A stretch of DNA of 64,000 nucleotides from H2-BAC3 sp045863035 (GCA_045863035.1 BTUV01000006.1:51086-115085); one strand, 5' to 3'; counted from the stretch's first letter, positions 34,798 through 43,530 are shown. Notes: generated from the letters alone by a model not told the origin. A program made the numbers and translations.

Positions 34798-36953
34798 TAT
34801 TTTTTTGCTGCTGATATAATTACAACATTTTGATCGGGCGGTGTGTTTTTTAGTTCGAGCTCCGCTACCGAGATGAGTTGCTGCTCAACCATAAGTCCGG
34901 TGAGATCGAGAACCTTCCTCGAATACAGAACAAATATATCAGGAAGCAGAGCGCCCGCATCGCCGAAAGTTGTGTATTCAGAAATGATTTTGCTTAATTC
35001 TTGTTTAACATTCTGGCAGGGGAGCATGGCTACTTTAGCATCAGAAAGCTGTAGTTTAATTGTTCCTTCAATATCCAAAACCCTGATACTCGTTTTACTT
35101 TTTGACTGAAACCCAAGGAAGGATTTTACCGTGCTCCTCGATGTAAATACCCTGAAAAATTCAGTCTGCCCCTCAATCGCGACCAAACTCTGATCACACT
35201 TCATACTTTGTGAGGCAATATATCCTAACTCATTATTATCTAAGGACTTAGCACCAAGTTCCTTAGTCCTCATCTCACTTGAACCAGTGGCAGTAGCAAT
35301 TACTTTCTTATTCTGGTTATCAATTTCAATTGTCACTTCCACAGAATCAGGGGATGCTCCCATATTCAGCACAGAGTCCACAGCTAATTGCCGCAGATTC
35401 ATTATTTCTCCTTCTGTCGGATTTAGGATATTCTTTTCAACCGAGTCCCGGATAATTCCGAGTGCTGCTCCGATTGCTGATATTACCTCACTGTTTTCAG
35501 CAATTGTATGTTCAACATTGAGGAACTGAGCACTAAAGGGGACAATTGCCGAGGCGCCACCACCTCCGCCGACGAACCGGAGCATATCTTTGTCAAGTTT
35601 ATACTCACGGGTTAATTGGTCAATTACCGGTTTTATTTTCTTTGCGGATATGGTAAGAATATCCTTAGCCAGCTCTTCGGCAGGTTTTTTAAAGATTAGA
35701 GAGAGAGAGGTAAAGGCATTCTTAATGTTATCTAAATTGGCGAGCCCATGTCCGGCATCTTTCACTAAGCCCAGAAAATAAGAGGCACCGGTGGGGGTAA
35801 TAGTGAATTTTCTTGTCTTCACTTTTGAATCAACAATGGCAAGATAATCAGCCGGGTCACCATCTACCGGTCTTACTTTTTCAACAGAGATATTTGTAAA
35901 ATCGGATTCATCTGCATAGGAAACATAATGCAGTTTGGCAATATGAGCAGAGCGAGGCCCGACATCCGTAATCTGCTTGCCATCGGTACGAGGCACTGAA
36001 CCGCCGGCAATTCCAAGGGTTCTCACATCTAAAGTTCTGAGAAAAAGCCGGTTCTTACCTATTTGCGCACTTTTAACTTGCGGCTTTCCGTTTTTAATTA
36101 CAGATATATCGGTTGAGGTTCCGCCTACCTCAAGGAATATTCCGTCTGAAATTTTCGCATACATGAGCGCGGCAGCCACTCCGGCGGCAGGACCGGAGAG
36201 CATTGTCAGAATCGGGCGGCGGCGCATTTCATTTATATCCATTATCCCGCCATCCGAGCGCATTACCATAAGCGGTGCCGAAATTCCACTTTCACGTACT
36301 GCCTGCTCAGTCAGATTTGCGGTCTCAAGCATCTTTGGCATCATACTGGCATTTATAACAGCAGTACGTGTTCTTACTCTGAGTCCATATAATCGCGATA
36401 TTCTGCTCGCAGGAGTGCAAAGGATGCCCATCTCCTCGGCGGTTTTGGTTACATATTCTTCATTTTCCGGATTATCAACACCGAATGCTTCTGAGGCAAC
36501 AAGAACAGATGCCCCGGCTGACAAGAGTTCATTTATGAGTTCACGGACTGAATCCTTCCAGCAGGAGTTACTTGTTTCCAGATATTTATAAAATGTAAAA
36601 AGATATTTTGAAGGTGAAAGTTCAATATTACCAACATCACTTTGTTTCCTGGAAAGTTTTCCCTCAAATCCCTTTCCCAATCCGATTACACCCACCTTTG
36701 CGACATCACCTTCTAATAGTGCATTTGTTGCCTGAGTGGTGGAGTGAGCAATCAGTTTAATTTCATCCGGGTTTATTTTTGCTTCACCAACGAGCTGAAG
36801 CATTGAGTCAACCACTCCTTTTGCAACTCCCTGCTCTGATGTATGTGTTGTGGGGACGCATGCTTTGCCGACTATTGAAAAATCTGATATATCTACAGCA
36901 ACTGCATGTGTGAAGGTTCCGCCTACATCAATTCCGATTTTGATTTTTCTCAT
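34797..36953 (-). CDS. HyuA-like hydantoinase/oxoprolinase family ATPase
   Basis: A 718-residue protein of the hydantoinase A/5-oxoprolinase/acetone carboxylase alpha family. The ASKHA-type N-terminus IGIDVGGTFTHAVAVD and AHSTTQATNALLEGD are clear, as are MRSDGG, LSGPAAGVAAALM, LEVGGTSTDISVI and RFVGGGGGASAIVPF. Family members perform ATP-dependent opening of cyclic amides or activation of carbonyl substrates. They usually need a HyuB partner, and none is adjacent. It is sandwiched between a transporter and nanE. The substrate is unknown; a cyclic amide or an acylated sugar derivative is only a guess. Confidence 0.85.
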   Translation of the reverse strand: MRKIKIGIDVGGTFTHAVAVDISDFSIVGKACVPTTHTSEQGVAKGVVDSMLQLVGEAKINPDEIKLIAHSTTQATNALLEGDVAKVGVIGLGKGFEGKLSRKQSDVGNIELSPSKYLFTFYKYLETSNSCWKDSVRELINELLSAGASVLVASEAFGVDNPENEEYVTKTAEEMGILCTPASRISRLYGLRVRTRTAVINASMMPKMLETANLTEQAVRESGISAPLMVMRSDGGIMDINEMRRRPILTMLSGPAAGVAAALMYAKISDGIFLEVGGTSTDISVIKNGKPQVKSAQIGKNRLFLRTLDVRTLGIAGGSVPRTDGKQITDVGPRSAHIAKLHYVSYADESDFTNISVEKVRPVDGDPADYLAIVDSKVKTRKFTITPTGASYFLGLVKDAGHGLANLDNIKNAFTSLSLIFKKPAEELAKDILTISAKKIKPVIDQLTREYKLDKDMLRFVGGGGGASAIVPFSAQFLNVEHTIAENSEVISAIGAALGIIRDSVEKNILNPTEGEIMNLRQLAVDSVLNMGASPDSVEVTIEIDNQNKKVIATATGSSEMRTKELGAKSLDNNELGYIASQSMKCDQSLVAIEGQTEFFRVFTSRSTVKSFLGFQSKSKTSIRVLDIEGTIKLQLSDAKVAMLPCQNVKQELSKIISEYTTFGDAGALLPDIFVLYSRKVLDLTGLMVEQQLISVAELELKNTPPDQNVVIISAAKK

Positions 36954-37005
36954 AACACAGCCACTACTCCGGAATAATAACTTCTCATAGCTTGAATTTT
37001 GTTAC

Positions 37006-38481
37006 TCATGGGTAGTATATAAAAGCTGAAACTGCTAACCCCAGCACTGCGATGCACCAGGTATAAGCAATAGTATTCCACAAAATTTTCTGTACTTCAA
37101 CCCTCATTTCATTTGCAAGCCAGACGTTCTGTGTGTTTGTAGGGTCACTTATTCCCTGTATCTGACCGACAGAAAGAAGCATACCCATTATTGCACCTGG
37201 CACCATACCAGAAGCAAGGAGTATAGCTGCAATACCGTAACCCATTCCCCAGACGTTTAGTGGTCCGCGGTAAAGCGCCAAAGGAGCAGCAAGACCAAAA
37301 GTTATTATATACGACAACTTTCCGGTCGGGATTATTGAAGATATAACGGGTTTTAATAGTGAAAGTACAGGCCAGCCGGTCGGATAATGTAATGACGCGG
37401 CATTTCCTGATGGTCCCATTACGGCATTCAAAAGCATCCCTATACCCAACATCAATGCAACGGCAGGCATTACCACTGAACCCCCTTCGAGGATTGACCT
37501 TACTAAGATATTAATACTGTTCTTCTGATACGTGGTCAGAAAACCGTATATAAGCCCTGTTATAAATGCTGCAATAAAATTCATTTCAAAAACCAGAATG
37601 AGCAGCAGCGGAACGACAGGGATAAGATAAGCACCCCAGAATATCCCGGGTTTTGTTTTAGCTGAAAAGATTCTCTTAAGAGAAAATAAAGTAACAAGAA
37701 ATAGCCCGGCAAGTATGAGATATTTTAGTGCTTCAAAAGCTGAAGCAGTCAGAAATGCAAGTTTATCAGCAGATTTTTCATCGACCATACTGCGTAAGGG
37801 GAGATATAAAAAACTCAGCAGAATAAGCAGAGCGAGATAGAGCAATATCTTCTTAAAGTTTATATCATGTCCGTCCCGATAGAGCTGAATGGTCAAATAG
37901 ACTGCTGCAACCAGAAATGATATAGCAAACATAATGAGGGCAAAAAATCTGACTTCATCAGGGGTAAGTTTAAGCACTTCGATATACACTGCCCAGTTGC
38001 CAACGTTCAGAATACCTCCGATGCTCAGCCCAAGAAGAAAAACTCCAACTGTGGTAATAGGGGAAAGCCCTACTGAGATGAGGATTGGCAAAACAACGGT
38101 CGAAACCATGATAATTGCGCCTAAGCCGCCGAGTGTAGTAAAGAGCAGGATAATAAAAAGCATCATTACCATGGCAATTGTCCAGGGTTTGTCGCCGGCG
38201 AGTTCGGCTCCTAATTTGATGAAATTCTCGGCCACTCCTGTTTTTTGCAGCAAAATACTGAGCATACTCCCGAAAATAGCAATGGTATATGCTTCTGATA
38301 GCCGGGTTGACCCCTGACCGAGCACAAACGTTAACACATGCTCAGGGCTGACGCCTGAAATTAACGGGATGAAAAATGCCATAATCGGCAGTGCCAACAG
38401 TGCAGGAATCTTCCGGAAAAACATAAGACCGGACATGATCAGAAAAACGACCAATACTCCGGCTAATTGTAATGATTCCAT
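37006..38481 (-). CDS. Ion-transporter superfamily permease (GntP/CitMHS-like)
   Basis: A 491-residue polytopic membrane protein with about 12 hydrophobic segments in two halves. Gly-rich segments such as FTTLGGLGAIIMVST and GLSIGGILNVGNW in the first half and LNVWGMGYGIAAILLASG in the second resemble carriers of the IT superfamily (gluconate, citrate and dicarboxylate importers). I cannot name the subfamily with confidence. It is the first gene of the minus-strand carbohydrate unit, so it probably imports the substrate of the HyuA-like enzyme or of the sugar pathway. The promoter should lie in the 86-bp gap shared with murB. Confidence 0.7.
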   Translation of the reverse strand: MESLQLAGVLVVFLIMSGLMFFRKIPALLALPIMAFFIPLISGVSPEHVLTFVLGQGSTRLSEAYTIAIFGSMLSILLQKTGVAENFIKLGAELAGDKPWTIAMVMMLFIILLFTTLGGLGAIIMVSTVVLPILISVGLSPITTVGVFLLGLSIGGILNVGNWAVYIEVLKLTPDEVRFFALIMFAISFLVAAVYLTIQLYRDGHDINFKKILLYLALLILLSFLYLPLRSMVDEKSADKLAFLTASAFEALKYLILAGLFLVTLFSLKRIFSAKTKPGIFWGAYLIPVVPLLLILVFEMNFIAAFITGLIYGFLTTYQKNSINILVRSILEGGSVVMPAVALMLGIGMLLNAVMGPSGNAASLHYPTGWPVLSLLKPVISSIIPTGKLSYIITFGLAAPLALYRGPLNVWGMGYGIAAILLASGMVPGAIMGMLLSVGQIQGISDPTNTQNVWLANEMRVEVQKILWNTIAYTWCIAVLGLAVSAFIYYP

Positions 38482-38567
38482 TAACGTTGCATTTACCTTT
38501 TTAATTAATTCTCAATTTAATAATAAAACAAGGATTGGTTAACTTTCAAGAAGTATTTTAAAAAATT

Positions 38568-39584
38568 ATGCTCCAATTTTTAAAAAAATCCCTAAAAGCC
38601 AATAATACTTTTCAACTTGATGTAACCGCAGATCGGGTGATTGTACTGGAGGACCAGACTGACATCCATGCTGCAGTATCTTTAATTTCTTCTGAAAGAA
38701 GTAAGTTTATGATACTTGGTGGAGGTAGTAATGTGCTTTTTTCAGGAGATTATAGCGGAACTATACTGCATAACCGGTTGAAAGGGATTGCTCTTACAGG
38801 AGAGTCAGATGATCATTACCTTGTGAGAGCCGCTTCGGGTGAAGTTTGGGATGATTTTGTTGAAATATCGGTGAAGAAGGGTTGGTTTGGGCTCGAAAAT
38901 TTGTCACTTATTCCAGGTACGGTTGGCGCTGCACCCCTGCAGAATATCGGGGCTTATGGGCAGGAGGCAGGCAATTTAATTGATTCCGTGACATTTTATG
39001 ATTTTGTTGATGATAAAAATTTATCAATCTCAGGTTCTGAGTGCGGATTCGGTTACAGGGAGAGTATTTTCAAGCGGGAGTTGAAGGGAAGGGTTTTTAT
39101 CACCGGCGTTACTTTCAAACTTGATAAAAAATTTAAGCCGCTGCTTGGATACAAGGATGTTTCCGCAAGGTTCACCGGGCGACCGGAAACTGAAATTGCA
39201 GCAAGTGAGGTACGTCAGGCAATTATTGAAATCAGAAAAGCAAAATTGCCTGACCCAGCGCTATTAGGTAATGCGGGGAGCTTTTTTAAAAATCCAGAAG
39301 TATCTGTTGAAGAATACAATGCCTTGAGCGAAAAGCATCCTGGTTTGCCGGGTTATCAAATTGGTGAGCGCGTTAAATTATCAGCCGGATGGCTTATTCA
39401 AGAGGCGGGGTGGAAGGGGAAAAAGTATAAAAACTGTGGTACTTATTCAAATCAGGCCTTAGTTCTTGTAAATTACGGAGATGCTCACCCGAAAGAGATT
39501 TTAGAGTTGAAAGAGATGATTAAAGCAGATGTTTTGCAGAAATTTTCTGTTTATCTGGAGGAAGAAGTAAATATTATTGCCTGA
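38568..39584 (+). CDS. murB: UDP-N-acetylenolpyruvoylglucosamine reductase
   Basis: A 338-residue MurB of the longer type I form. It reduces the enolpyruvyl intermediate to UDP-MurNAc in peptidoglycan synthesis. The FAD-binding domain shows ILGGGSNVLFSGD, then IPGTVGAAPLQNIGAYGQE. The catalytic Ser lies in GNAGSFFKNPEV, and the C-terminal domain has KLSAGWLIQEAGWKG with a catalytic-region Glu. It is divergent from the transporter and apparently monocistronic, with an 87-bp gap before the phenylalanine hydroxylase gene. Confidence 0.95.
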   Translation: MLQFLKKSLKANNTFQLDVTADRVIVLEDQTDIHAAVSLISSERSKFMILGGGSNVLFSGDYSGTILHNRLKGIALTGESDDHYLVRAASGEVWDDFVEISVKKGWFGLENLSLIPGTVGAAPLQNIGAYGQEAGNLIDSVTFYDFVDDKNLSISGSECGFGYRESIFKRELKGRVFITGVTFKLDKKFKPLLGYKDVSARFTGRPETEIAASEVRQAIIEIRKAKLPDPALLGNAGSFFKNPEVSVEEYNALSEKHPGLPGYQIGERVKLSAGWLIQEAGWKGKKYKNCGTYSNQALVLVNYGDAHPKEILELKEMIKADVLQKFSVYLEEEVNIIA

Positions 39585-39671
39585 TTTGGGGTTACAGACA
39601 CTCCGCGAACTCCTTGAAATAAATGTTATTTCTGTCTAATTTAAGTCATTAAATATTCTTAAAGGTTAAAA

Positions 39672-40484
39672 ATGGCAACGGAGAAAAAAGAGCTTCTGAC
39701 GGCTTACGAAAAAGCTGCCTCTGACGGGGTTGACCCCAGATGTATCCCTCAAAAACTGAGCGGAGAGGTTCCGGTCGGGTCTGAAATAGTGTTTCCAGAT
39801 TATCCGGTTGAAGATCATGCTACCTGGAATATCCTCTTTAACCGCCAAATGGCTTTGTTAGAAGGGAGGGTTTGTAAAGAGTATATTGAGGGAACACAAC
39901 TTATGGGATTTTCACCTGATAAAATTCCGTTTCTTGGGCAACTCAGCGGAGTGCTCTCCCAGGAGACGAATTGGAAAGTGGCAAGAGTGCCGGGTTTGAT
40001 TCATGAGGAAAACTTTTTTGAATTACTTCGGCAGAGAATTTTTCCGTCAACTGATTACATCCGCGGAAAAGAAGAACTTGATTATACTCCTGCCCCGGAT
40101 CTTTTTCATGATATATTTGGCCACATGCCCCTTCTCACCAATCCAAACTTCGCTAACTTTTATCAGAAATTCGGTGAAGCAGCCCTCAATGCCAAAGGTG
40201 AACAGCATATCTGGCTTGAACGGTTTCATTGGTTCACTGCTGAATTTGGTCTCATAAACACACAGGAAGGCAGAAGAATTTATGGCGCGGGAATTGTTTC
40301 TTCATTAAATGAGGTGGAACATGCGCTTTCAAATGAAGTTGTAGTAAAGCAGTTTCAGCCGGAAGCAATTGTCAGTCAAGAGTATGAGGTCTGGCATTTG
40401 CAGCCGGTTCTTTTTGCAATCGAATCCTTTGAGCAGCTCGAAGAGGGATTCAACAGATGGACCAAGTCACAAGGTCTTCTTTAA
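39672..40484 (+). CDS. phhA: Phenylalanine 4-monooxygenase
   Basis: A 270-residue pterin-dependent aromatic amino acid hydroxylase, bacterial single-domain length. The iron ligands are the two His of DLFHDIFGHMPLL (about residues 144 and 149) and the Glu of FTAEFGL (about 189). The N-terminal region has DHATWNILFNRQ, and VARVPGLIHEENFFELL is the conserved pterin-side segment. It converts phenylalanine to tyrosine using oxygen and a tetrahydropterin. A terminator follows, then an operon with three pterin-synthesis genes. No 4a-carbinolamine dehydratase is visible in this window. Confidence 0.95.
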   Translation: MATEKKELLTAYEKAASDGVDPRCIPQKLSGEVPVGSEIVFPDYPVEDHATWNILFNRQMALLEGRVCKEYIEGTQLMGFSPDKIPFLGQLSGVLSQETNWKVARVPGLIHEENFFELLRQRIFPSTDYIRGKEELDYTPAPDLFHDIFGHMPLLTNPNFANFYQKFGEAALNAKGEQHIWLERFHWFTAEFGLINTQEGRRIYGAGIVSSLNEVEHALSNEVVVKQFQPEAIVSQEYEVWHLQPVLFAIESFEQLEEGFNRWTKSQGLL

Positions 40485-40492
40485 TTGAGCAT

Positions 40493-40520
40493 TCCCGCCG
40501 GAACTACCGGCGGGATTTTT
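40493..40520 (+). terminator. Rho-independent terminator after phhA
   Basis: CCCGCCGG (40494-40501) pairs with CCGGCGGG (40507-40514) around the loop AACTA, followed by ATTTTTATTT. It ends the phhA transcript nine bases after the stop. Confidence 0.93.
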
Positions 40521-40580
40521 ATTTCAAACAGGAACTAAACCCACATAAGCGGGGTTAATAAAATAAAAAAAAGGAAAAAA

Positions 40581-41060
40581 ATGAGTCTATCAGTAGGAAA
40601 TCAGGCACCAGATTTTACTCTTCACAATCATAAAGGGGATAAGGTTGCTTTATCTTCGTTAAAGGGACAAAATGTTGTTCTTTTGTTTTTCCCCTTTGCT
40701 AATACCGGAGTCTGCACGAAGGAGATGTGCACCTTCCGTGACGGTATGTCACTCTATAATGATCTTAACGCAAAAGTTTTAGGCATTAGCGTTGACAGTC
40801 CGTTTTCGTTATCACTCTGGGCAGAAAAAAATAATCTTCAGTTTGATCTCCTCTCTGATTTTAATAAAACGGTTATTAAAGACTACGAATCATATACAGA
40901 AGTATTTGGTGCCGGAAAGTGGGACTTCAACGGTGTATCAAAACGTTCTGCTTTTGTAGTTGATAAAGAGGGATTTATCCGTTATAAGGAAATTCTTCCT
41001 ACTCCCGGCGAGGAACCGAACTATGATGCAATTAAAAAAGCATTAGAATCACTTTCCTGA
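40581..41060 (+). CDS. Peroxiredoxin (AhpE/Bcp-like)
   Basis: A 159-residue thioredoxin-fold peroxidase. The peroxidatic Cys is in the motif FANTGVCTKEMCTFRD (about residues 40-55), where a second Cys five residues later is typical of the AhpE/PrxQ-like group. DFTLHNHKGDKVALSSLKG is the characteristic N-terminal strand. It reduces hydrogen or organic peroxides in the cytosol. It leads an operon with a rhodanese, a second peroxiredoxin and three pterin genes. A GGAAAAAAA stretch before the ATG is a poor ribosome site. Confidence 0.9.
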   Translation: MSLSVGNQAPDFTLHNHKGDKVALSSLKGQNVVLLFFPFANTGVCTKEMCTFRDGMSLYNDLNAKVLGISVDSPFSLSLWAEKNNLQFDLLSDFNKTVIKDYESYTEVFGAGKWDFNGVSKRSAFVVDKEGFIRYKEILPTPGEEPNYDAIKKALESLS

Positions 41061-41061
41061 G

Positions 41062-41382
41062 ATGATAAAAAGAATTGAGCCGTCTGCTGCCGCGGATGCG
41101 TTAAAAAGGGAAACGAATTCGATATTGCTTGACGTAAGAGAGCAATGGGAATTTGACCTGGCGCATATTGAAAATTCTGTATTCGTGCCTCTCCGGATTC
41201 TTTCCACAAAAATTGATGAGCTTAAACAGTATGATAAGATATACGTCATCTGTCATCATGGTTTCAGAAGTCTTTCTGCCTGCGAGTTTCTTTCGCAGGC
41301 AGGTATCAGGGAAGTATATAATGTTGAAGGCGGTATTGAGCGCTGGGCGGATGAAGTTGATATTTCTCTCAAAAAATATTAG
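41062..41382 (+). CDS. Single-domain rhodanese-like protein
   Basis: A 106-residue rhodanese homologue. It has LLDVREQWEFDLAHIENSVF at the N-terminus, and the active-site loop CHHGFRS (about residues 72-78), with the Cys that would carry a persulfide. A six-residue active loop CxxGxR is normal for sulfur-carrying rhodaneses. It starts one base after the peroxiredoxin stop, which indicates a shared transcript and possible cooperation in thiol or sulfur homeostasis. Confidence 0.92.
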   Translation: MIKRIEPSAAADALKRETNSILLDVREQWEFDLAHIENSVFVPLRILSTKIDELKQYDKIYVICHHGFRSLSACEFLSQAGIREVYNVEGGIERWADEVDISLKKY

Positions 41383-41394
41383 CAGGAATTGATT

Positions 41395-41850
41395 ATGTTA
41401 ACAATTGGAAAAAAAGCTCCGTCATTTACCTTACTAAACCAGGACGGTAAGAAAGTATCTTTAAAAGAATTTGCCGGAAAACAGGTTATTCTGTATTTCT
41501 ATCCAAAGGATATGACCAGCGGATGCACTCAGGAGGCCTGTGATTTCAGAGACCGTTTTGATTATGTTAAAACGGCAAAGGCAGTTTTGCTGGGGGTCAG
41601 TCCCGATTCTGTTGCTTCTCATAAAAAATTTATCAGTAAATACGAACTGCCTTTTGATCTGCTCAGCGATGAATCTAAAGAGATGCTGATTAAGTATGAT
41701 GTTTGGAAAGAAAAAAGTATGTATGGCAGAAAATATATGGGGGTAGAGCGTACTACCATCATCATTGACGGTGAGGGAAAAATAAAGCAGATTTTCCCTA
41801 AAGTTAAGGTGAATGGTCACGCTGAGGAAGTTTTGAAAGCGCTAAAGTAA
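41395..41850 (+). CDS. bcp: Thioredoxin-dependent peroxiredoxin, Bcp type
   Basis: A 151-residue Bcp/PrxQ peroxiredoxin when started at ATG 41395, which has AGGA seven bases upstream; a TTG two codons earlier is less likely. The catalytic region FYPKDMTSGCTQEACDFRD contains the peroxidatic Cys and the resolving Cys five residues on, the PrxQ pattern. MGVERTTIIIDGEGKI is the conserved C-terminal strand. It detoxifies peroxides. Two bases separate it from the PTPS gene, so it belongs to the same operon. Confidence 0.93.
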   Translation: MLTIGKKAPSFTLLNQDGKKVSLKEFAGKQVILYFYPKDMTSGCTQEACDFRDRFDYVKTAKAVLLGVSPDSVASHKKFISKYELPFDLLSDESKEMLIKYDVWKEKSMYGRKYMGVERTTIIIDGEGKIKQIFPKVKVNGHAEEVLKALK

Positions 41851-41852
41851 CT

Positions 41853-42257
41853 ATGATTTATATAACAAGAAGAGAAACATTCGCCGCCTCTCACCGTCTT
41901 TATAATCCTGGCTGGAGTGACGAAAAAAATTATGAGGTCTATGACAAATGTGCTAACAAAAACGGACATGGTCATAACTATATACTTGAAGTTGTAGTGA
42001 AGGGGGATATCAACCCTGAAACAGGATATCTCCTTGATTTAAAAATTTTGAAGGAAATTATCAAAACACATGTCATAGCTCATGTTGATCACAAACATCT
42101 GAATTTTGATGTCCCGTTTTTAGAAGGTGTAATACCCACAGCAGAAAATATTGCAGTAGGAATCTGGAATCAGTTAGCTGATAAGCTGCCGTCAGGTGAG
42201 CTTAGTTCCGTTAAATTGTATGAAACCGAAAACAATTACGTTGAATATAAAGGATGA
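41853..42257 (+). CDS. 6-pyruvoyl-tetrahydropterin synthase (PTPS-II type)
   Basis: A 134-residue PTPS/QueD-fold enzyme. The zinc His residues are in FAASHRLYNP and NGHGHNY. The catalytic Cys sits in CANKNGHGH, a C-x5-HGH spacing known for the tetrahydrobiopterin-forming PTPS-II group, in contrast to the C-x3-HGH of QueD. The Asp-His pair lies in VDHKHLNFDVP and a Glu in LYETENNY. It would turn dihydroneopterin triphosphate into 6-pyruvoyl-tetrahydropterin. Direct linkage to a GTP cyclohydrolase and an SDR supports this. QueD activity remains the alternative. Confidence 0.87.
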   Translation: MIYITRRETFAASHRLYNPGWSDEKNYEVYDKCANKNGHGHNYILEVVVKGDINPETGYLLDLKILKEIIKTHVIAHVDHKHLNFDVPFLEGVIPTAENIAVGIWNQLADKLPSGELSSVKLYETENNYVEYKG

Positions 42258-42262
42258 TACAA

Positions 42263-42832
42263 ATGAATCATGATACGATGAAGACGCTGGTTAGAGATAT
42301 ACTTGTGCAGATAGGAGAAAATCCGGACAGAGAAGGTCTGCTTAGCACCCCGAAACGGGTTTCAAAAGCGTATGAGTTTCTTACAAGTGGATATAAAAAA
42401 AATATTGATGAAGTATTGAACAATGCCATTTTTAATGAAAAATATGATGAGATGGTTATTGTAAAGAATATTGATTTTTACAGTTTATGTGAGCATCACA
42501 TGCTGCCCTTCTGGGGAAAAGTGCATGTGGCGTATATACCGAACGGGAAAATAGTCGGACTGAGCAAGATACCGCGCCTGGTTGATGTATTTGCCCGCCG
42601 GCTTCAGGTGCAGGAAAGAATGACCCAACAGATAGCGCATGTTATTGATGAGTATCTTTCTCCTATTGGTGTTGCAGTTGTATCAGAGGCAAATCACATG
42701 TGCATGATGATGCGCGGAGTTGAAAAACAGAATTCTTCAGCAACTGCAAGTGCAATGATAGGTCAGTTTAAAGAAGATGCCCGCACGCGCGGAGAATTTC
42801 TTTCATTGCTCAAACTGGGGAAAATGACTTAA
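42263..42832 (+). CDS. folE: GTP cyclohydrolase I
   Basis: A type IA GTP cyclohydrolase, 189 residues from ATG 42263. That start has AAAGGA eight bases upstream; ATG 42254, which overlaps the PTPS stop, is also possible. The zinc ligands are visible in LCEHHMLPF (Cys, His) and HMCMMMRG (Cys). KIVGLSKIPRLVDVFARRLQ and QNSSATASAMIG are conserved active-site segments. It makes dihydroneopterin triphosphate from GTP, the first step to folate or biopterin. Placement between PTPS and SDR genes suggests biopterin supply. Confidence 0.95.
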   Translation: MNHDTMKTLVRDILVQIGENPDREGLLSTPKRVSKAYEFLTSGYKKNIDEVLNNAIFNEKYDEMVIVKNIDFYSLCEHHMLPFWGKVHVAYIPNGKIVGLSKIPRLVDVFARRLQVQERMTQQIAHVIDEYLSPIGVAVVSEANHMCMMMRGVEKQNSSATASAMIGQFKEDARTRGEFLSLLKLGKMT

Positions 42833-43530
42833 TGAACAAAGAAATAGTCTGGGTTACGGGGGCTGGCTCTGGAATTGGCAGAGAGATCGCTCTGGCATTT
42901 GCTCTGAATGGTCATTCAGTTCTGGCTACGGGAAGAAGTCTTGAGAAATTGCAAAATCTTGAGTTGAACGGCGGGGGAAATATCAACATTGCTCAGTGTG
43001 ATATGTCTTCAAATAAATCAATATCTTCATTTTTTGAGCAGAAACCGGAAAGTAAGGATATCTCTATTCTGGTAAATAATGCCGGCATTACTTCCTTTAC
43101 TCCCGCAGAAAATGATTCACCTGAACTGATTGAAAAGGTGATAGCCGTTAATTTAACGGGCGCGATTCATGCTATACAAAGTGTTTTGCCTGGAATGATT
43201 AGCAGGAAGAACGGCATTATCCTGAATATTCTTTCCGTGATCACTCAAAAAGTGTTTACTAAAAGCAGCATTTATTCTGCGACAAAATCAGGATTGGAGG
43301 CGTATTCAAAAGTACTTCGCGAAGAAGTCCGCCGCCACAACATCAAGGTAATAAACGTTTCACCGGGGGCAACTAATACACCCATTTGGTCAGAAGAAAT
43401 GAGGGGCAGATATGCTGCAAGGATGATGAATCCGAAAGAGTTGGCCGGATTAGTATATAATGTATGTTTCTTACAAGGGAATGTAGTGGCAGAGGATATA
43501 GTTTTAAGACCTGTTCAGGGAGATTTATAA
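42832..43530 (+). CDS. Short-chain dehydrogenase, probable sepiapterin reductase-like
   Basis: A 232-residue classical SDR. The Rossmann motif is TGAGSGIG (about 8-15), NNAG is at about 82-85, and the catalytic Ser plus YSATK follow in ILSVITQ and SSIYSATKSG. The C-terminal half, with SPGATNTPIWS, MMNPKEL and EDIVLRPVQGDL, recalls from memory the Chlorobium tepidum sepiapterin reductase, which makes threo-biopterin. It overlaps folE by one base (TAATG) and ends the operon. Sepiapterin or pyruvoyl-pterin reduction is the favoured role, but SDR substrates are hard to predict. Confidence 0.8.
   Translation: MNKEIVWVTGAGSGIGREIALAFALNGHSVLATGRSLEKLQNLELNGGGNINIAQCDMSSNKSISSFFEQKPESKDISILVNNAGITSFTPAENDSPELIEKVIAVNLTGAIHAIQSVLPGMISRKNGIILNILSVITQKVFTKSSIYSATKSGLEAYSKVLREEVRRHNIKVINVSPGATNTPIWSEEMRGRYAARMMNPKELAGLVYNVCFLQGNVVAEDIVLRPVQGDL

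Noticed and set aside
35977..36591. 204-residue plus-strand frame opposite the HyuA-like gene
   Set aside because: It is antisense to a clearly conserved coding sequence and has Ser/Ile-rich shadow composition.
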